Source: Eurosta solidaginis (taxonomy: Eukaryota; Arthropoda; Insecta; Diptera; Tephritidae). From it: DNA of 64,000 bases. Shown in pieces: positions 1 to 9,981 of the stretch. The translations under genes and the position numbers were made by a program. The DNA lies in the NCBI RefSeq assembly GCF_040869045.1, contig NC_090323.1, positions 151,796,426-151,860,425 on the forward strand, in the 5' to 3' direction. How positions within the stretch are numbered: the stretch's first letter is position 1; each line of letters starts with the position of its first letter. The notes beneath the pieces were generated by a model that did no database searches, had not been told where the DNA came from, and saw only the letters and a list, made by a program, of their open reading frames with translations.

Positions 1-984
1 GGCGTTTGTTGCTGTGCCCGGCTTGCGTCGGTGGGCCTATATGAAGCGGCCTTGCTGTTGTGTTAACTGGTGGTTGTGGTTCGTCTGGGTAGGCGCTGTC
101 GGTGGTTGCGCGCGGTGTTGCACGCAGTAATGATGCCAGCGCGCGGTTTCGTTGGCGCTATTGGTGGTGGTTGCGTGTCGAAGCGGTTGTTGGGGCCACT
201 GGCGTTGGAGGTTGGCACAGATGGCGGCGGTTGCACTCGAGGGTGGTGCGTCGAAATGGTTGTGGTTGCGCCTGGTAGTACTAGCACTTGGTGTTGGCGC
301 GTATGTCGGCGGTTGCGCTCGAGGGTGGGGAGTGCAGCAGTATGTACATCTTAAAGATATATTTTTTTTTATATTCAATTTCTGTCGCGCTCGATATGAC
401 GATGCGTTTTTTGGTGATGACTGCTGGATGTGTGCTCTGAGACTAAACGTACAAGCAAATTTTTGCAGATCTCACGGAGAGCCCGGCTTTTACAGCTGCA
501 ACTCTATATATATGGATGGGTGTATATTTCCTCAATGGACGAGTTTCTGACCACGAGACGACTTTGCCACTGAAGTCAAGGAAAAGTGTGCTTTTTAGTT
601 GTGGTTGTTTTCGACGTACCCGATGTCGCTGCTTCCCTTTCTTCAGCGCGAATATGGAACCGGCGTAAAACAGACCAGAGATTTACTCTTGCCAATACTT
701 ACCGGCTGCAGCTGCTCCCTTTTCCTGAAGTAGTTAATTAGGCGTAAGTTGGCACGTATATATGTTCATATGCCTTCGGAGCAGGTAAATCACGATTGTA
801 TACGGCACGCTGCCCTAGCTTTTGAACCTAACGAAATTGTGCAATCACTTGCCAGATAAATTGCAGTTAGCACCTATTCACTGCTTAACCACCACTTTGA
901 GAAAAGATTTCCAACTTTTTTGGAAGTCCTAATACCGCAACACTCCGCAACCTCGCTTTTTCTTTTTTTTTCTTACCGGAAACA
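1..984 (-). mobile_element. Partial 3' LTR of - strand Ty3/gypsy element
   Basis: This stretch is a direct repeat of 8999-9981 with only scattered substitutions and small indels. The match ends at the same place in both copies, just after a shared CCGGAAACA, so both right edges end in CA on the + strand (TG on the element's own strand). The same-orientation repeat flanks the - strand gag-pol region, as LTRs should. The window starts inside this copy, so roughly 2 kb of it lies outside. The ORFs within it (long runs of G-rich codons) look like translations of GC-rich repeat and I do not regard them as genes. Confidence 0.7.
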
Positions 985-1718
985 GCGTGTTTATTTTTTT
1001 TTCTGCTGTTTTTTTGAAAATGGGTTCACAGCGGCGGTGGCGACATCTAGTGTTCATTTCGTTGAAAATTGCCATGGCGTCTTTTTGTTTGCTATCACTA
1101 GCCACTAGGTGCGTTCCAAAGGTGACTCTCCCAAATGGACCATAACAAACCTGCTTCCCTTTGAAGACATGACGATGAAGCGAACAGGAAACCGGTTCAT
1201 CTGTGGGAAGCCACTTCCAGGAACCTCCGATGACAAGCAACGTGGGGCACGACTCACCCCTAAGATAAGAGTCCCAAAGTTCTACCGCGAAGCTAGCAGG
1301 GCAACAAGGTCTATCAAAAAAAAATCAAGTTAAGTCAAATAGTGTAGTAATTCTGTTTCTTAGTTTAAAAGGGCTTTGCGGCAATTTGACATTTGTTATG
1401 GAGAACTCGTCAAAACTCCATATGGTACTTCCTAGTGGTTGTCGCCCCCACAGAAGGCTAAAAAAATAAGTATGTAGACATTTTGATAGAGGAGAACTCG
1501 TCCAAACTCCGTAAGGCTAGTCCGACCCAAGCGTGGACTGCCAGGCTGTTCAAGGTTCTCGGTGAGTACGCGTGTGAACACCCCATAATATCATTGCTCG
1601 GGGAGAATACTGGGCGAGATGTCCCCGACCGTCAAAACGCCCAGACAGGGTAAAAAAAAAAATCAAATTTGTAAGTAAAAAAAACGGTGGGTAAATTTAG
1701 CAAAACGTTCTTGTTGGT
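985..1718. other. Spacer between pol and 3' LTR, no gene recognised
   Basis: No recognisable protein. It holds a short motif twice, GGAGAACTCGTC followed by AAACTCC, at about 1400-1424 and 1492-1516. Each can fold as GGAG/CTCC. By position this should be the 3' untranslated part of the - strand element and should contain its polypurine tract; an A-rich run on the - strand next to the LTR is the only candidate. Confidence 0.4.
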
Positions 1719-2420
1719 TTATTGTGGACGAATATCCGAAGCATGGAATCGACCTATCAATTTCCCGTTTAGGTCCTCGAGATCATACAGTGCATTGCCT
1801 ATTTTTCGGAGCACTCGACACTTAAGGTATTTTGGCAGGAATTTGGCGTTAATGCCCTGTTTAAAGTTACTTAAAGCAAAGTTTTTCCGGAAAACTTCCT
1901 GACCTTCCTTGTAGTTGACTTGCCTAGAGCGCTTGTTATAGGTGTTTATTCTTCTATCCTTTGCCTGATCTAAATTCCTACGAATTAGCTCGCGAATATT
2001 AGTCAACTTGTCAGCTCTGTTCAATATCGTAACCTGGTCTTCCCTAAGGCTGCCGAGTTTCTCTAAAATTGTACGTTGAGGCATGTTGAACCATGTTCTG
2101 GCCATATAATGCAAAATAAGGGGAGCACTGAATCGCCGCATGAAAATCACTTCTCAAAACTGATAAAATCTCGGGTATATGCTTATCCCAATCGGTATGG
2201 TCTGGTTTATCCTTCAGGAAAATTCTAATCCTCGAAACAATTTCTCTATTAACGCTCCCGTCCTCACGTGCGTCACCCCGTAATTTACTAAAAATTGGTT
2301 CATCTCCTTCGAGATAAACTGTTTACCATTGTCACTAAGAATAAACTCAGGGACCCCTACAGCTGGAAATATTTCTGAAGCGAAGTAATTTATAACGTTA
2401 ACAGTGGTGGCTCTCTGCAT
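1719..2420 (-). pseudogene. Ty3/gypsy integrase core and C-terminal part (broken)
   Basis: Two open stretches on the - strand, 2420-2214 and 2150-1719, in different frames. The first has the integrase core pattern around SDNGKQF, the second catalytic Asp region of a DDE integrase. The second resembles the basic C-terminal region that follows the core in gypsy integrases, with RINTYNKRSRQVNYKEGQEV and a small beta-barrel-like end (NALYDLEDLNGKLIGRFHASDIRPQ). The glutamate-containing end of the core is scrambled between them. It lies downstream of the RT/RNase H block in the usual gypsy order. The family is clear; the copy cannot encode a working integrase. Confidence 0.75.
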
Positions 2421-2554
2421 GGGATTTAGTCAAACGTATTTTGAAGGATGGTCTAGTACTAAAAAAACATTGATTTCGCCGCCTAGATCTCGGATACGGC
2501 CCTAGAAAGTCTCAATATAATCGCTGAAATGGCTTTCGGATGCAAAGGTACTCC

Positions 2555-4168
2555 CTATGGGTGGTCTCGACTGTTGATTAGTGGGTTTACAGCTTTGCAG
2601 GTGTCGCAACGCTGGACGTAGTCCCTGGCGTCCTTAGATTGCTGTGACCAGAAGAACTTTTGCCTAACACGTTCTAGGGTTTTCTGCCACCCGCCATGGT
2701 AACTCGAGTTGGCGTCATGTGCTAATCTCACTGCTTCCTCAGTCAACCCTTTCGGCAACCATAAACGCCACAGCGAGTCTTCTTCCCCTTCCACCCCCTT
2801 GCGAAATTTAACTCTTTTGGAAATTACACCGTCCACCACTCGTAAGTCCGGAAGCGATTCCTCGTTTTCGGTGACGGTCCGAATCAAATCTAGATATTCG
2901 TTACTGCTAAATTCGGGAGAGACTAAATCTATTTCCCCGGATGTGGTAGTGAAAGTTAACTCATCGGCATCAAACCGCGAAAGCGCATCGGGTACTACAT
3001 TCAGGGTGCCTTTACGATGTTCCATTTTAAAGTCGTATCTTTGCAGCAGAAGTGGCCACCTCGACAATCTCCCGCTCAAGTCCTTTTGCGTCATCAACCA
3101 CTTGAGACCTGAGTGGTCCGTGATAATCCGAAACGGTAATCCTTCAACATAGGGTCGGAAACGCTTCACGCTGACTATGGCGGCGAGACATTCCAGCTCG
3201 GTTAATGTATAATTGCGTTGAGCATTATTCAGCTTTTTCGACACGAACCCGATTGGGTGCTCAGTGCCCTCATCATCGACCTGGAACAACACTCCGCCAA
3301 CACCTATTTTGGAAGCGTCGCATTGGATTACAAATTCTTTGGAAAAATCGGGTTGGGCCAAGACAGGAGCGGAACTCAAGGCTACTTTTAGTTTTTCGAA
3401 GGCCTCTATAGCTTCAGAGGTGAGCTTGAACGGGCCTGTACTCATAATCTGCGGTCCATTGCACAGACCAAAGGGCATCACCTTCAAGTGGTATAGAGGC
3501 CTCCCCGGAACTGCGAATGCTGTTTTTTCCTTGGAGGACTCCATCAGTTTGATCTGGAAGAACGCGTACTTCAGATCAATGCCACTAATAAAGTTCGTAT
3601 CTTTCAGTCTGCTCAATAAGCCGTTAATATGAGGAAGGGGGTATGAGTCTTTCTTAGTCACCGCGTTGACCTTTCCGGAATCTATGCACAGCCTAACTTT
3701 ACCTGGTTTCCGGACCAGTACAACTCCCAGTTCGAGTAACCTGTCTATTTCGCTAAAAGCTTCGGCTTGCCTCAGTGGCGAAAGGAGGAAATGTTTGCTT
3801 TTTATAGGAACGGCATCACCGGTGTCAATGTGATGCTCCATTAACTTCGTTTGCCCCAGGCCTAACTCTTCGAATGAAGGGAACGTCTCTATGACTTTTT
3901 GTAATTCTATTCTCCGGGTTGGCGCCAAATCATTGAGGTTAAGTTGTTCGCCCTTTTCTTTTCTAACCTCTATGCACTCTACGCTTGGGAATATTTCGGG
4001 AGCTAACGCAATTGCTCTCCAAAAATCTACCCCGAAGTAAGCTTTTTGGAGAAGTGAAGGAACAAGGTAGAAACGAATAACCTTTGTGGTATTTTTGAAA
4101 GTGACCGGTAGAGATACTGAGCCTAAGATTTTTTTGCTTGATGCCACCCGCGGTATATACGAATGCAT
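2555..4168 (-). pseudogene. Ty3/gypsy RT, RNase H and integrase zinc domain (internally deleted)
   Basis: An uninterrupted 537-codon frame read leftward. In order it shows the end of a protease-like region, RT fingers/palm (VRLCIDSGKVNAVTKKDSYP; FISGIDLKYAFFQI; MPFGLCNGPQ), RNase H (VIQCDASKIGVGGVL; ITDHSGLKWLM; VPDALSRF) and an HHCC integrase zinc domain (H and H around AHDANSSYHGG, then CDTC). Right after MPFGLCNGPQ the frame jumps to a segment normally found well past the YxDD box. The RT catalytic aspartates and about 100 residues are therefore missing, apparently in frame. A shorter gap precedes VRLCIDS. This is an Osvaldo/Ulysses-like gypsy polyprotein at best guess; the clade is uncertain and the copy is non-functional. 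Confidence 0.85.
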
Positions 4169-4256
4169 GTAGGGGTTGATAATTGAAGCCGTTATCCTTT
4201 GAGAATTCTACGCCATTCGTCCCTAAGATGGAGACGTTGGCTCCCGAGTCCAACAA
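3963..4256 (-). pseudogene. Aspartic protease N-terminus of - strand gypsy element
   Basis: The frame opens with MLDSGANVSILG, a retroviral-type aspartic protease active-site motif with DSGA instead of the commoner DTGA. It overlaps the following RT frame (4168-2555) in another frame, so a frameshift near 4160 separates protease from RT in this copy. The order gag, protease, RT, RNase H, integrase fits Ty3/gypsy. Confidence 0.65.
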
Positions 4257-4365
4257 CCCTACAATAAAACTGTCCTTAATTTTTTGCTTTTACGAGATGC
4301 ATTTCATCCTCCGTAAGCGTTAACGTGGTGGCTTGCAGCAAGCTACGTTCCTGTACTCTCCTGTG

Positions 4366-5073
4366 CTATCTTTTCCTGCACTTCAAAATATTTTCTGATA
4401 ACGGGAGGTATTGTTCAAAAATGCCATTTCTTATTTGTTCGTACCTATGTTCCCTTTCTTCTAGACTTGATGAAAAATGCGTTTGGCAAGCAGCATCCCT
4501 ATGCTGGCGTTGCAGAACTCTGGTCGGTTCGCCCATCGCGGAGGAGGACGTTTGACTATCGGATTCAGAACTATTGGAATTATCAGTACTGTCAGGGAAG
4601 GTTATTATTACATTTGGGGATTCTTTCGCCAGGGTACTACTGCACCTCGGAAGCTCACCACCTCCATGCAACCCGGTACCTGCAAGAGATCCCCCCTCTG
4701 GTTCAGTGCACGGGACGACGCCTCGAGCACTGGCTGGTGTGGGAGCTATGATGCCGAACGAGGTTCCCCCCGCCTTCTCGCCCGGGTACTGGTTTCCCTG
4801 CCTGCGATGGTCCCTAGGGCATTTTGGAGTTACTACTCCCCTATGTCCACATATGAATTCCTAATGGGTTCCTCGCAGTATATATATGAGTGGCCCATTG
4901 CCTGATAATTCCAGAATTGGATTCCTGCATAGTCCGGTTTCCTGCTACATGGATACTCCAGCGCCTCTATCTGCGGATCAGCTTCGCAGTACTCGCCTTC
5001 GATCCTCATGTCCGGGTTTATCGTGGTGGTGGAAACTAGCCATTATTTGTTCGTCAGTGCATTGTGTACGCTC
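4366..5073 (-). pseudogene. Gag zinc-knuckle remnant and gag-pol linker
   Basis: Reading leftward from about 4950, broken frames show a decayed zinc-knuckle pair: GHSYIYCEEP and, after a shift, ICGHRGVVTPKCP. Some cysteines are already lost (FWNY where CWNC would be expected). An open frame then runs to 4366 with acidic and Ser-rich sequence (STDNSNSSESDSQTSSS) before the protease. Frameshifts and stops interrupt it. No capsid core is visible between this and the N-terminal gag frame at 5074-5784, so that part is deleted or unrecognisable. Confidence 0.5.
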
Positions 5074-5784
5074 TCACAGGGTGTTTAGCTTAAACAGAAA
5101 ATCCGCCACGCTTCCAGTGCCGTCGAACGATCTTTCCCACTCTTGAGGTTTCACTAATATGCTGCTCGGAGCAGGGTTCATTGGTGGTACTACTGCTGGA
5201 AGTGGGTTACGTTCTATTCTATTCACGTTCCGGTTCAAATTTATGGATTGCTGCGCAGACTCGAGAGCTGCGTTGAGTTGGTCCATGTTGTTTCTGATCG
5301 TCCCCATCTCCCTCGGCATCTCCTCCTGTGAGGTCTTGAACAGCTGGTGTAACACTTCCACCCACGAGTCCCCTCGAGGAGCTTCGTTATGGATCCCTGG
5401 GGTATTCGTCCTATCACTTGAAGCTTCTCTAAAATATCCAAATCCATGATTTGGTGGCAAAGCACCAGCTCCATCCAGTGCGTAGGTCGACACATTGGTC
5501 ATTAGCCCCGAGATATCATGCGCGTTTAATAGGGGCGCGTTCAGATTACCGGGTTTTCCCGGTCTATCCAATTTATCGCGGTGGTCGTTTAGGTCCGAGC
5601 CTACATTCGTCCCCGCGGAATCTCCGTACTGCCTACCTACTGGCGTATGCATCACCAGGGGACGCTTGGTCTTTGGAAAAGCCCCCCTATTATTACCTCC
5701 CCGGTACTGCTTCCCTCTAAAGTTTTCCGCTCTCCCGAACGGAGTATTCCGGCCTGGTTGCCCAAAGGACTGGTCACGCGACAT
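5074..5784 (-). pseudogene. Gag N-terminal region of - strand gypsy element
   Basis: A 236-codon frame starting MSRDQSFGQPGR, rich in Gly, Arg and Asn at the N-terminus, with a possible coiled stretch (about residues 145-185). It ends in RSFDGTGSVADFLFKLNTL, which resembles the start of the capsid domain of insect gypsy gags. It stops there, so most of the capsid is missing. It is the first ORF after the leader that follows the primer site at 6913-6923. I recognise the capsid-start motif only; the upstream arm is low complexity. Confidence 0.6.
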
Positions 5785-6090
5785 TATAATGAGGAAAAAA
5801 ATGTTATTTGTTAGGTTGTAGTTTGGTATTTTATATACTTCTGCTTAAACAAGACGTAAAACAGTTAGGTTCACCCTATATCCTAAACGATGATTGGTAT
5901 AATAAAAAAAGTGTATATATATGTATAGGTATATAAAAAAAATAAAAAAAAATCAAAGCTGGAAAAAAAAATGATTAGTTATATATGTAGATGTATCTTG
6001 TATTAAAAGTGGGAACGCTGATGGTTCGATTCACCTAGAAGGCACAGGGTATAGGAAGAAAAAAAACACACAAATCCATTCATACTTGTC
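5785..6090. other. Leader proximal to gag, AT-rich
   Basis: AT-rich stretch with short TATATA runs. Around 6009-6056 a segment (GGGAACGCTGATGG ... AGAAGGCACAGGGTATAGG) resembles a segment of the LTR (7420-7475 and, inverted, 13343-13400), suggesting an old internal duplication of LTR-type sequence. No gene seen. Confidence 0.35.
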
Positions 6091-6160
6091 CCTAGTGCTC
6101 CCAACCGCAATGCGAGGGGGTCTTAGGGGCCCCCCTCCGAGACTGGTTGGGGCCACTAGG
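6091..6160 (-). promoter_or_regulatory. Leader hairpin 1
   Basis: Outer stem CCTAGTG/CACTAGG, second stem CCCAACC/GGTTGGG, internal loop GCAATGC opposite CGAGACT, apical stem GAGGGGG/CCCCCCTC. It is the most complete member of the array. Confidence 0.6.
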
Positions 6161-6186
6161 GTCACTCCAGGCATACATAGGTTGGT

Positions 6187-6258
6187 CTCAACACGCCCAG
6201 CCGCAACGCAGGGGCAGTCTCCAGGGGCTCACCCCTGGGACCGGTTGGGGGTGTTGAG
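6187..6258 (-). promoter_or_regulatory. Leader hairpin 2
   Basis: Outer stem CTCAACAC/GTGTTGAG, second stem CCCAGCC/GGTTGGG (one G-T pair), loop GCAACGC, apical stem CCAGGGG/CCCCTGG. Confidence 0.6.
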
Positions 6259-6281
6259 GCTTCCCGTCCATCCGCACTGGT

Positions 6282-6357
6282 CACCCCTCCTGCTTCCGTC
6301 GCAATGGGTGGAGCGGTTTCAGAGCCGCTCCCCAGGCTGGTGGGACAGGAAGGGGTG
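6282..6357 (-). promoter_or_regulatory. Leader hairpin 3
   Basis: Outer stem CACCCCT/AGGGGTG with CCTG/CAGG next to it, loop GCAATGG opposite CAGGCTGG, apical stem GGAGCGG/CCGCTCC. Confidence 0.55.
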
Positions 6358-6368
6358 CCACTCTGAAT

Positions 6369-6436
6369 CCCAGCTCAATCCGTCACAATCCAGGTGTCAC
6401 TATGTGTTGCCACCTGAGACGTGGGATGCGCTGGGG
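6369..6436 (-). promoter_or_regulatory. Leader hairpin 4 (weaker)
   Basis: Outer stem CCCAGC/GCTGGG, then ATCC paired with GGAT, loop CACAATC opposite AGACG, apical stem CAGGTG/CACCTG. It is the most divergent member. Confidence 0.45.
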
Positions 6437-6729
6437 TTCTACAACTCACACACTCATACCAGACAATACAAATTCGGCAAAAAAACTAAAAGGACTATGA
6501 AAATCTTAACATTACAAAAAAAACAAACCCAATTAGCGGACCTATATGTACCAAAGTCGACTAACGGACAACATCCGGTAACAAAAGAAAACCCCAATTA
6601 CCGAAAAAACTAAGTGCGTGCAGCACTGCCTCATCGGGTGAATACAAAAATCCGGAGGACTGACGTGTAGTCTCGTGGAACCCTCCGCTACTGCCCCTGA
6701 TGACCACTCCGGACAACCTGATCCGTCTA

Positions 6730-6792
6730 ACCATCCCACCGCAACGCAGGTGGCTGCTCCTGCGGCTGCACACCTCGGACTGGTGGGATGGT
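6730..6792 (-). promoter_or_regulatory. Leader hairpin 5
   Basis: Eleven-pair outer stem ACCATCCCACC/GGTGGGATGGT, loop GCAACGC opposite CGGACT, apical AGGTG/CACCT. Another possible stem, CCGGAG/CTCCGG, spans about 6650-6715 just before it. Confidence 0.6.
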
Positions 6793-6912
6793 CAACTTCA
6801 CAAGTCGACCCGAAATGGCCCTCGTGACCAGAGCTTCAGGTGCCACGTTGGGCGCAATCTGTTATGGCGCCCTCAACAACTGTCATCGCGACAGTGCCTC
6901 GGACACCAAAAC

Positions 6913-6923
6913 GTTGGGCGCCA
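6913..6923 (-). promoter_or_regulatory. Primer binding site, tRNA-Lys type
   Basis: On the - strand this reads TGGCGCCCAAC, matching the 3' end of tRNA-Lys used by several insect gypsy elements. It lies 7 nt from the proposed LTR edge at 6931 and upstream of gag in the correct order. A degenerate second copy (GTTGGGCGCAA on +) lies at about 6846-6856 as part of a 24-nt direct repeat that includes the LTR-PBS junction. Confidence 0.65.
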
Positions 6924-6930
6924 TCTATTA

Positions 6931-9900
6931 TGGAAACGCATCTACTATGGGAGCAGCAAGGAAGGCAGTCGGCATGATCTGGGGTTGCACTGTGGCTAGT
7001 CATGTCGGCTGGGTTGGGTTCTTGCCAACCTTGCTGTCCTGCGCCATAACAGGAAAATAGTTCTTATCATGCCTATTCAATTAACTGACAAAAAAAGCGC
7101 AGAGACGACTCAAAACGCTTATAAATTCAAACTAAAATGACATCCGGTCGAACCGGATGCCACGGACAGACCGTTAAACATTCAAAAATTTATTTAATTC
7201 AAAAAACTTCAAAAAACTAAACGCAAAAAAAAATTACCGAACCAGACATGACGGGTTACTGCTCTGAAAATCAGAGAAAAAAATGCTGAAAATAAATACA
7301 AAAGGGGGATAAACAAAAAGGGCCGAATATAACTTGGGGCGCCGCGGGTGTTGTAGCGACGCCCGGTGCTGAGCCCACCCTCAAAATCCATGGCCACCAT
7401 CGCATCTGTATTTCGGTGGCCCCTTACCTGTATGCACTATGTGCCTTCTAAATGAAAGGAGACCTCAGCATTCCCATTTACAATTTAGATTTATTGACAA
7501 TTCATTATTGTTGAAGACTTAGACTATATTTATCTTTAATACATACTAGGTAAACCTCTGAGGTTAAGACTAACTTTGCCTTTTTTGTTCTTGTTTCGCT
7601 AATTTTAGCAACTAGTTTAATTAACGGTATACTGAAAGCTTTAAAAAATAAGTTTAAAAGTGTTTTCGAAAAAAAATTCCAAAATTTTACTTGTAACTCT
7701 CCGTAACCTTATCAGGCTTTATTTATCCGTATAAAACTGTACAGACCAAAATTTATTGAAAATTCCAAAATGTTCAAGGTTTTAAAGCAGTTCTCAAGTT
7801 TTCAATTTTTTTCGAAATCTTTGTGGACATTTTTTTGCATAGCTTTCATTATGTAATAATTTAAAATTTATATAAAATTTCACACGTTTTAGAATGTTTT
7901 GAAATTCAAATTTACTATTCATTGAACAAATTTGATATATTCTTTTTTCGGTTTTATTTTCGTGTTAATTATTTTAGTTTATCTCATCTTATTTTATTTT
8001 TTCTTAATTTAATTTATTTCATTTTATTTTATTTTATCTTAATTTCGTTTATTTCATTTTATCTTAATTTAGTTTTTTCAGGTTAGTTGAAGGAAAACTA
8101 GAAGTCAAAAAAAAGTATTCATGGAAGTTTATTGGCAACTTCCCTATTCGATGAATCATATGTGACTCATAATAGCGTATTGGAATGAGTTCATGAGTCA
8201 CCGGTGACTCATTTCTTTATACAACTTTAGTGACGCTGTCTTGGTACGAACGTGTCGTTATATATATTTGTGAGTTCTATATGAGCGTATATCCAAAAGA
8301 CCCGAACTTTAGGAAAGTGAAAGGAAATTTCGAAAAATTGTCCTCTTTTTTTTCTAACACCCTTTTCTCATTTTCTTCAATTTCTTGGTTATACTTCTAC
8401 TTCAATTAAACAAACGGAGCGTACGTATACACGCTTTTGGCATTTGTGTATCAATTTAAATTAAGGCGCTTCGTCTAAAGCAGAGCATTCATAATGGTAG
8501 TGAACTGAATTTAATGTATTTTTTAAATGTTTATGCTTATGGCATATGCAAGCGTAAATGTATGTGTGTTATTTGCTTTCTCTAGGAAGTATGCTACTTT
8601 CTATAATTTTAAAATACTAAAATTTTTGTTTTTTGTGATTTTTACATTCTCCTACGATCAAATTTGGTTTTGGAATCTCTCAATTTAGTAGATTATAGTG
8701 GTCCGTAGTACGGAACGAACTCACCCATTGGTCTAAACGATGTTGTTATTGTATGTGTCGTTGCAGCAGGCCTGTGTTCTGGTCCTGCTGTTGTTGTGGT
8801 TAAAGCAGGTGATGTTGCAGCAGGCCTATATGCGGCGGCCCTGCTGGTTGTTGTTACTACAGCTGGTGTTGTTGTTAAGGCTGGTGTTGCAGCAGGCCTA
8901 TATACGGCGGCCCTGCTGGTTGTTATTACTAAAGTTGGTGTTACCGATACTGTTGCAGCAGGCCTATGCTGGTCGGCCTGCTGGGGTTGTTGTGGCTGGC
9001 GTTTGTTGCTGTGCCCGGCTTGCGTCGGTGGGCCTATATGAAGCGGCCTTGCTGTTGTGTTAACTGGTGGTTGTGGTTCGTCTGGGTAGGCGCTGCCGGT
9101 GGTTGCGCGCGGTGTTGCACGCAGTAATGATACCAGCGCGCGGTTTCGTTGGCGCTATTGGTGGTGGTTGCGTGTCGAAGCGGTTGTTGGGGCCACTGGC
9201 GTTGGAGGTTGGCACAGATGGCGGCGGTTGCACTCGAGGGTGGTGCGTCGAAATGGTTGTGGTTGCGCCTGGTAGTACTAGCACTTGGTGTTGGCGCGTA
9301 TGTCGGCGGTTGCGCTCGAGGGTGGGGAGTGCAGCAGTATGTACATCTTAAAGATATATTTTTTTTTTATATTCAATTTCTGTCGCGCTCGATATGACGA
9401 TGCGTTTTTTGATGATGACTGCTGGATGTGTGCTCTGAGACCAAACGAACAAGCAATTTTTTGCAGATCTCACGGGGAGCCCGGCTTTTACAGCTGCAAC
9501 TTTATATATATGTATGGGTGTATATTTCCTCAATGGACGAGTTTCTGACCACAAGACGACTTTGCCACTGAAGTCAATGAAATGTGTGCTTTTTAGTTGT
9601 GGTTGTTTTCGACGTACCCGATGGTGCTGCTTCCCTTCCTTCAGCGCGAATAAGGAACCGGCGTAAAACAGACCAGAGATTTACTCTTGCCTATACTTAC
9701 GGGCTGCAGCTGCTCCCTTTTCCTGAAGTAGTTAATTAGGCGTAAGTTGGCATGTATATATGTTCATATGCCTTCGGAACAGGTAAATCACGATTGTATA
9801 CGGCACGCTGCCCTAGCTTTTGCACCTAACGAAACTGTGCAATCACTTGCCAGATAAATTGCAGTTAGCACCTATTCACTGCTTTACCACCACTTTGAGA

Positions 9901-9981
9901 AAAGATTTCCAACTTTTTGGAAGTCCTGATACCGCAACACTCCGCAACCTTGCTTTTTCTTTTTTCCTCTTGCCGGAAACA
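6931..9981 (-). mobile_element. 5' LTR (about 3.05 kb) of - strand gypsy element
   Basis: The right 983 bp is a direct repeat of 1-984. The left edge (TGGAAACGCATC on +) is shared with the inverted copy whose edge is 13913. Both ends are TG/CA. It is long for an LTR but the boundaries are fixed by three partial copies. Inside are GC-rich tandem sequence (8755-9060), an AT-rich stretch (7480-8700) with TTTTATTTTATC-type runs, and no gene. Confidence 0.6.
8755..9060. repeat. GC-rich tandem repeat inside LTR
   Basis: Four to five imperfect copies of a unit built around GCAGCAGGCCTATATGCGGC followed by GGCCCTGCTGGTTGTT, spaced about 60-85 bp. CAGCAGG/CCTGCTG in each unit can pair. The same array appears inverted at about 11890-12070. 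It produces long spurious ORFs on both strands. Confidence 0.65.

Larger units (their letters stand above)
6091..6792 (-). promoter_or_regulatory. Array of five related stem-loops in the retroelement leader
   Basis: Five hairpins of about 63-76 nt lie between the primer site and gag. On the + strand each has an outer stem, an asymmetric internal loop with CGCAAYG (or CACAAT) on the left and GRGACTGG-like sequence on the right, and a variable apical stem. Outer stems vary in sequence but stay paired (AACC/GGTT, CACC/GGTG, AGCC/GGTT), which is covariation evidence for structure. Being palindromic they fold on either strand; the element's RNA is the - strand. The function is unknown: packaging, dimerisation or translation control would be typical leader roles, but that is inference. 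Confidence 0.6.

Noticed and set aside
70..378. Overlapping ORFs on both strands rich in Val/Gly/Arg or Pro/Thr/Ala
   Set aside because: They are repeated at 9060-9400 and 11490-11820 and come from a GC-rich LTR segment; no conserved domain.
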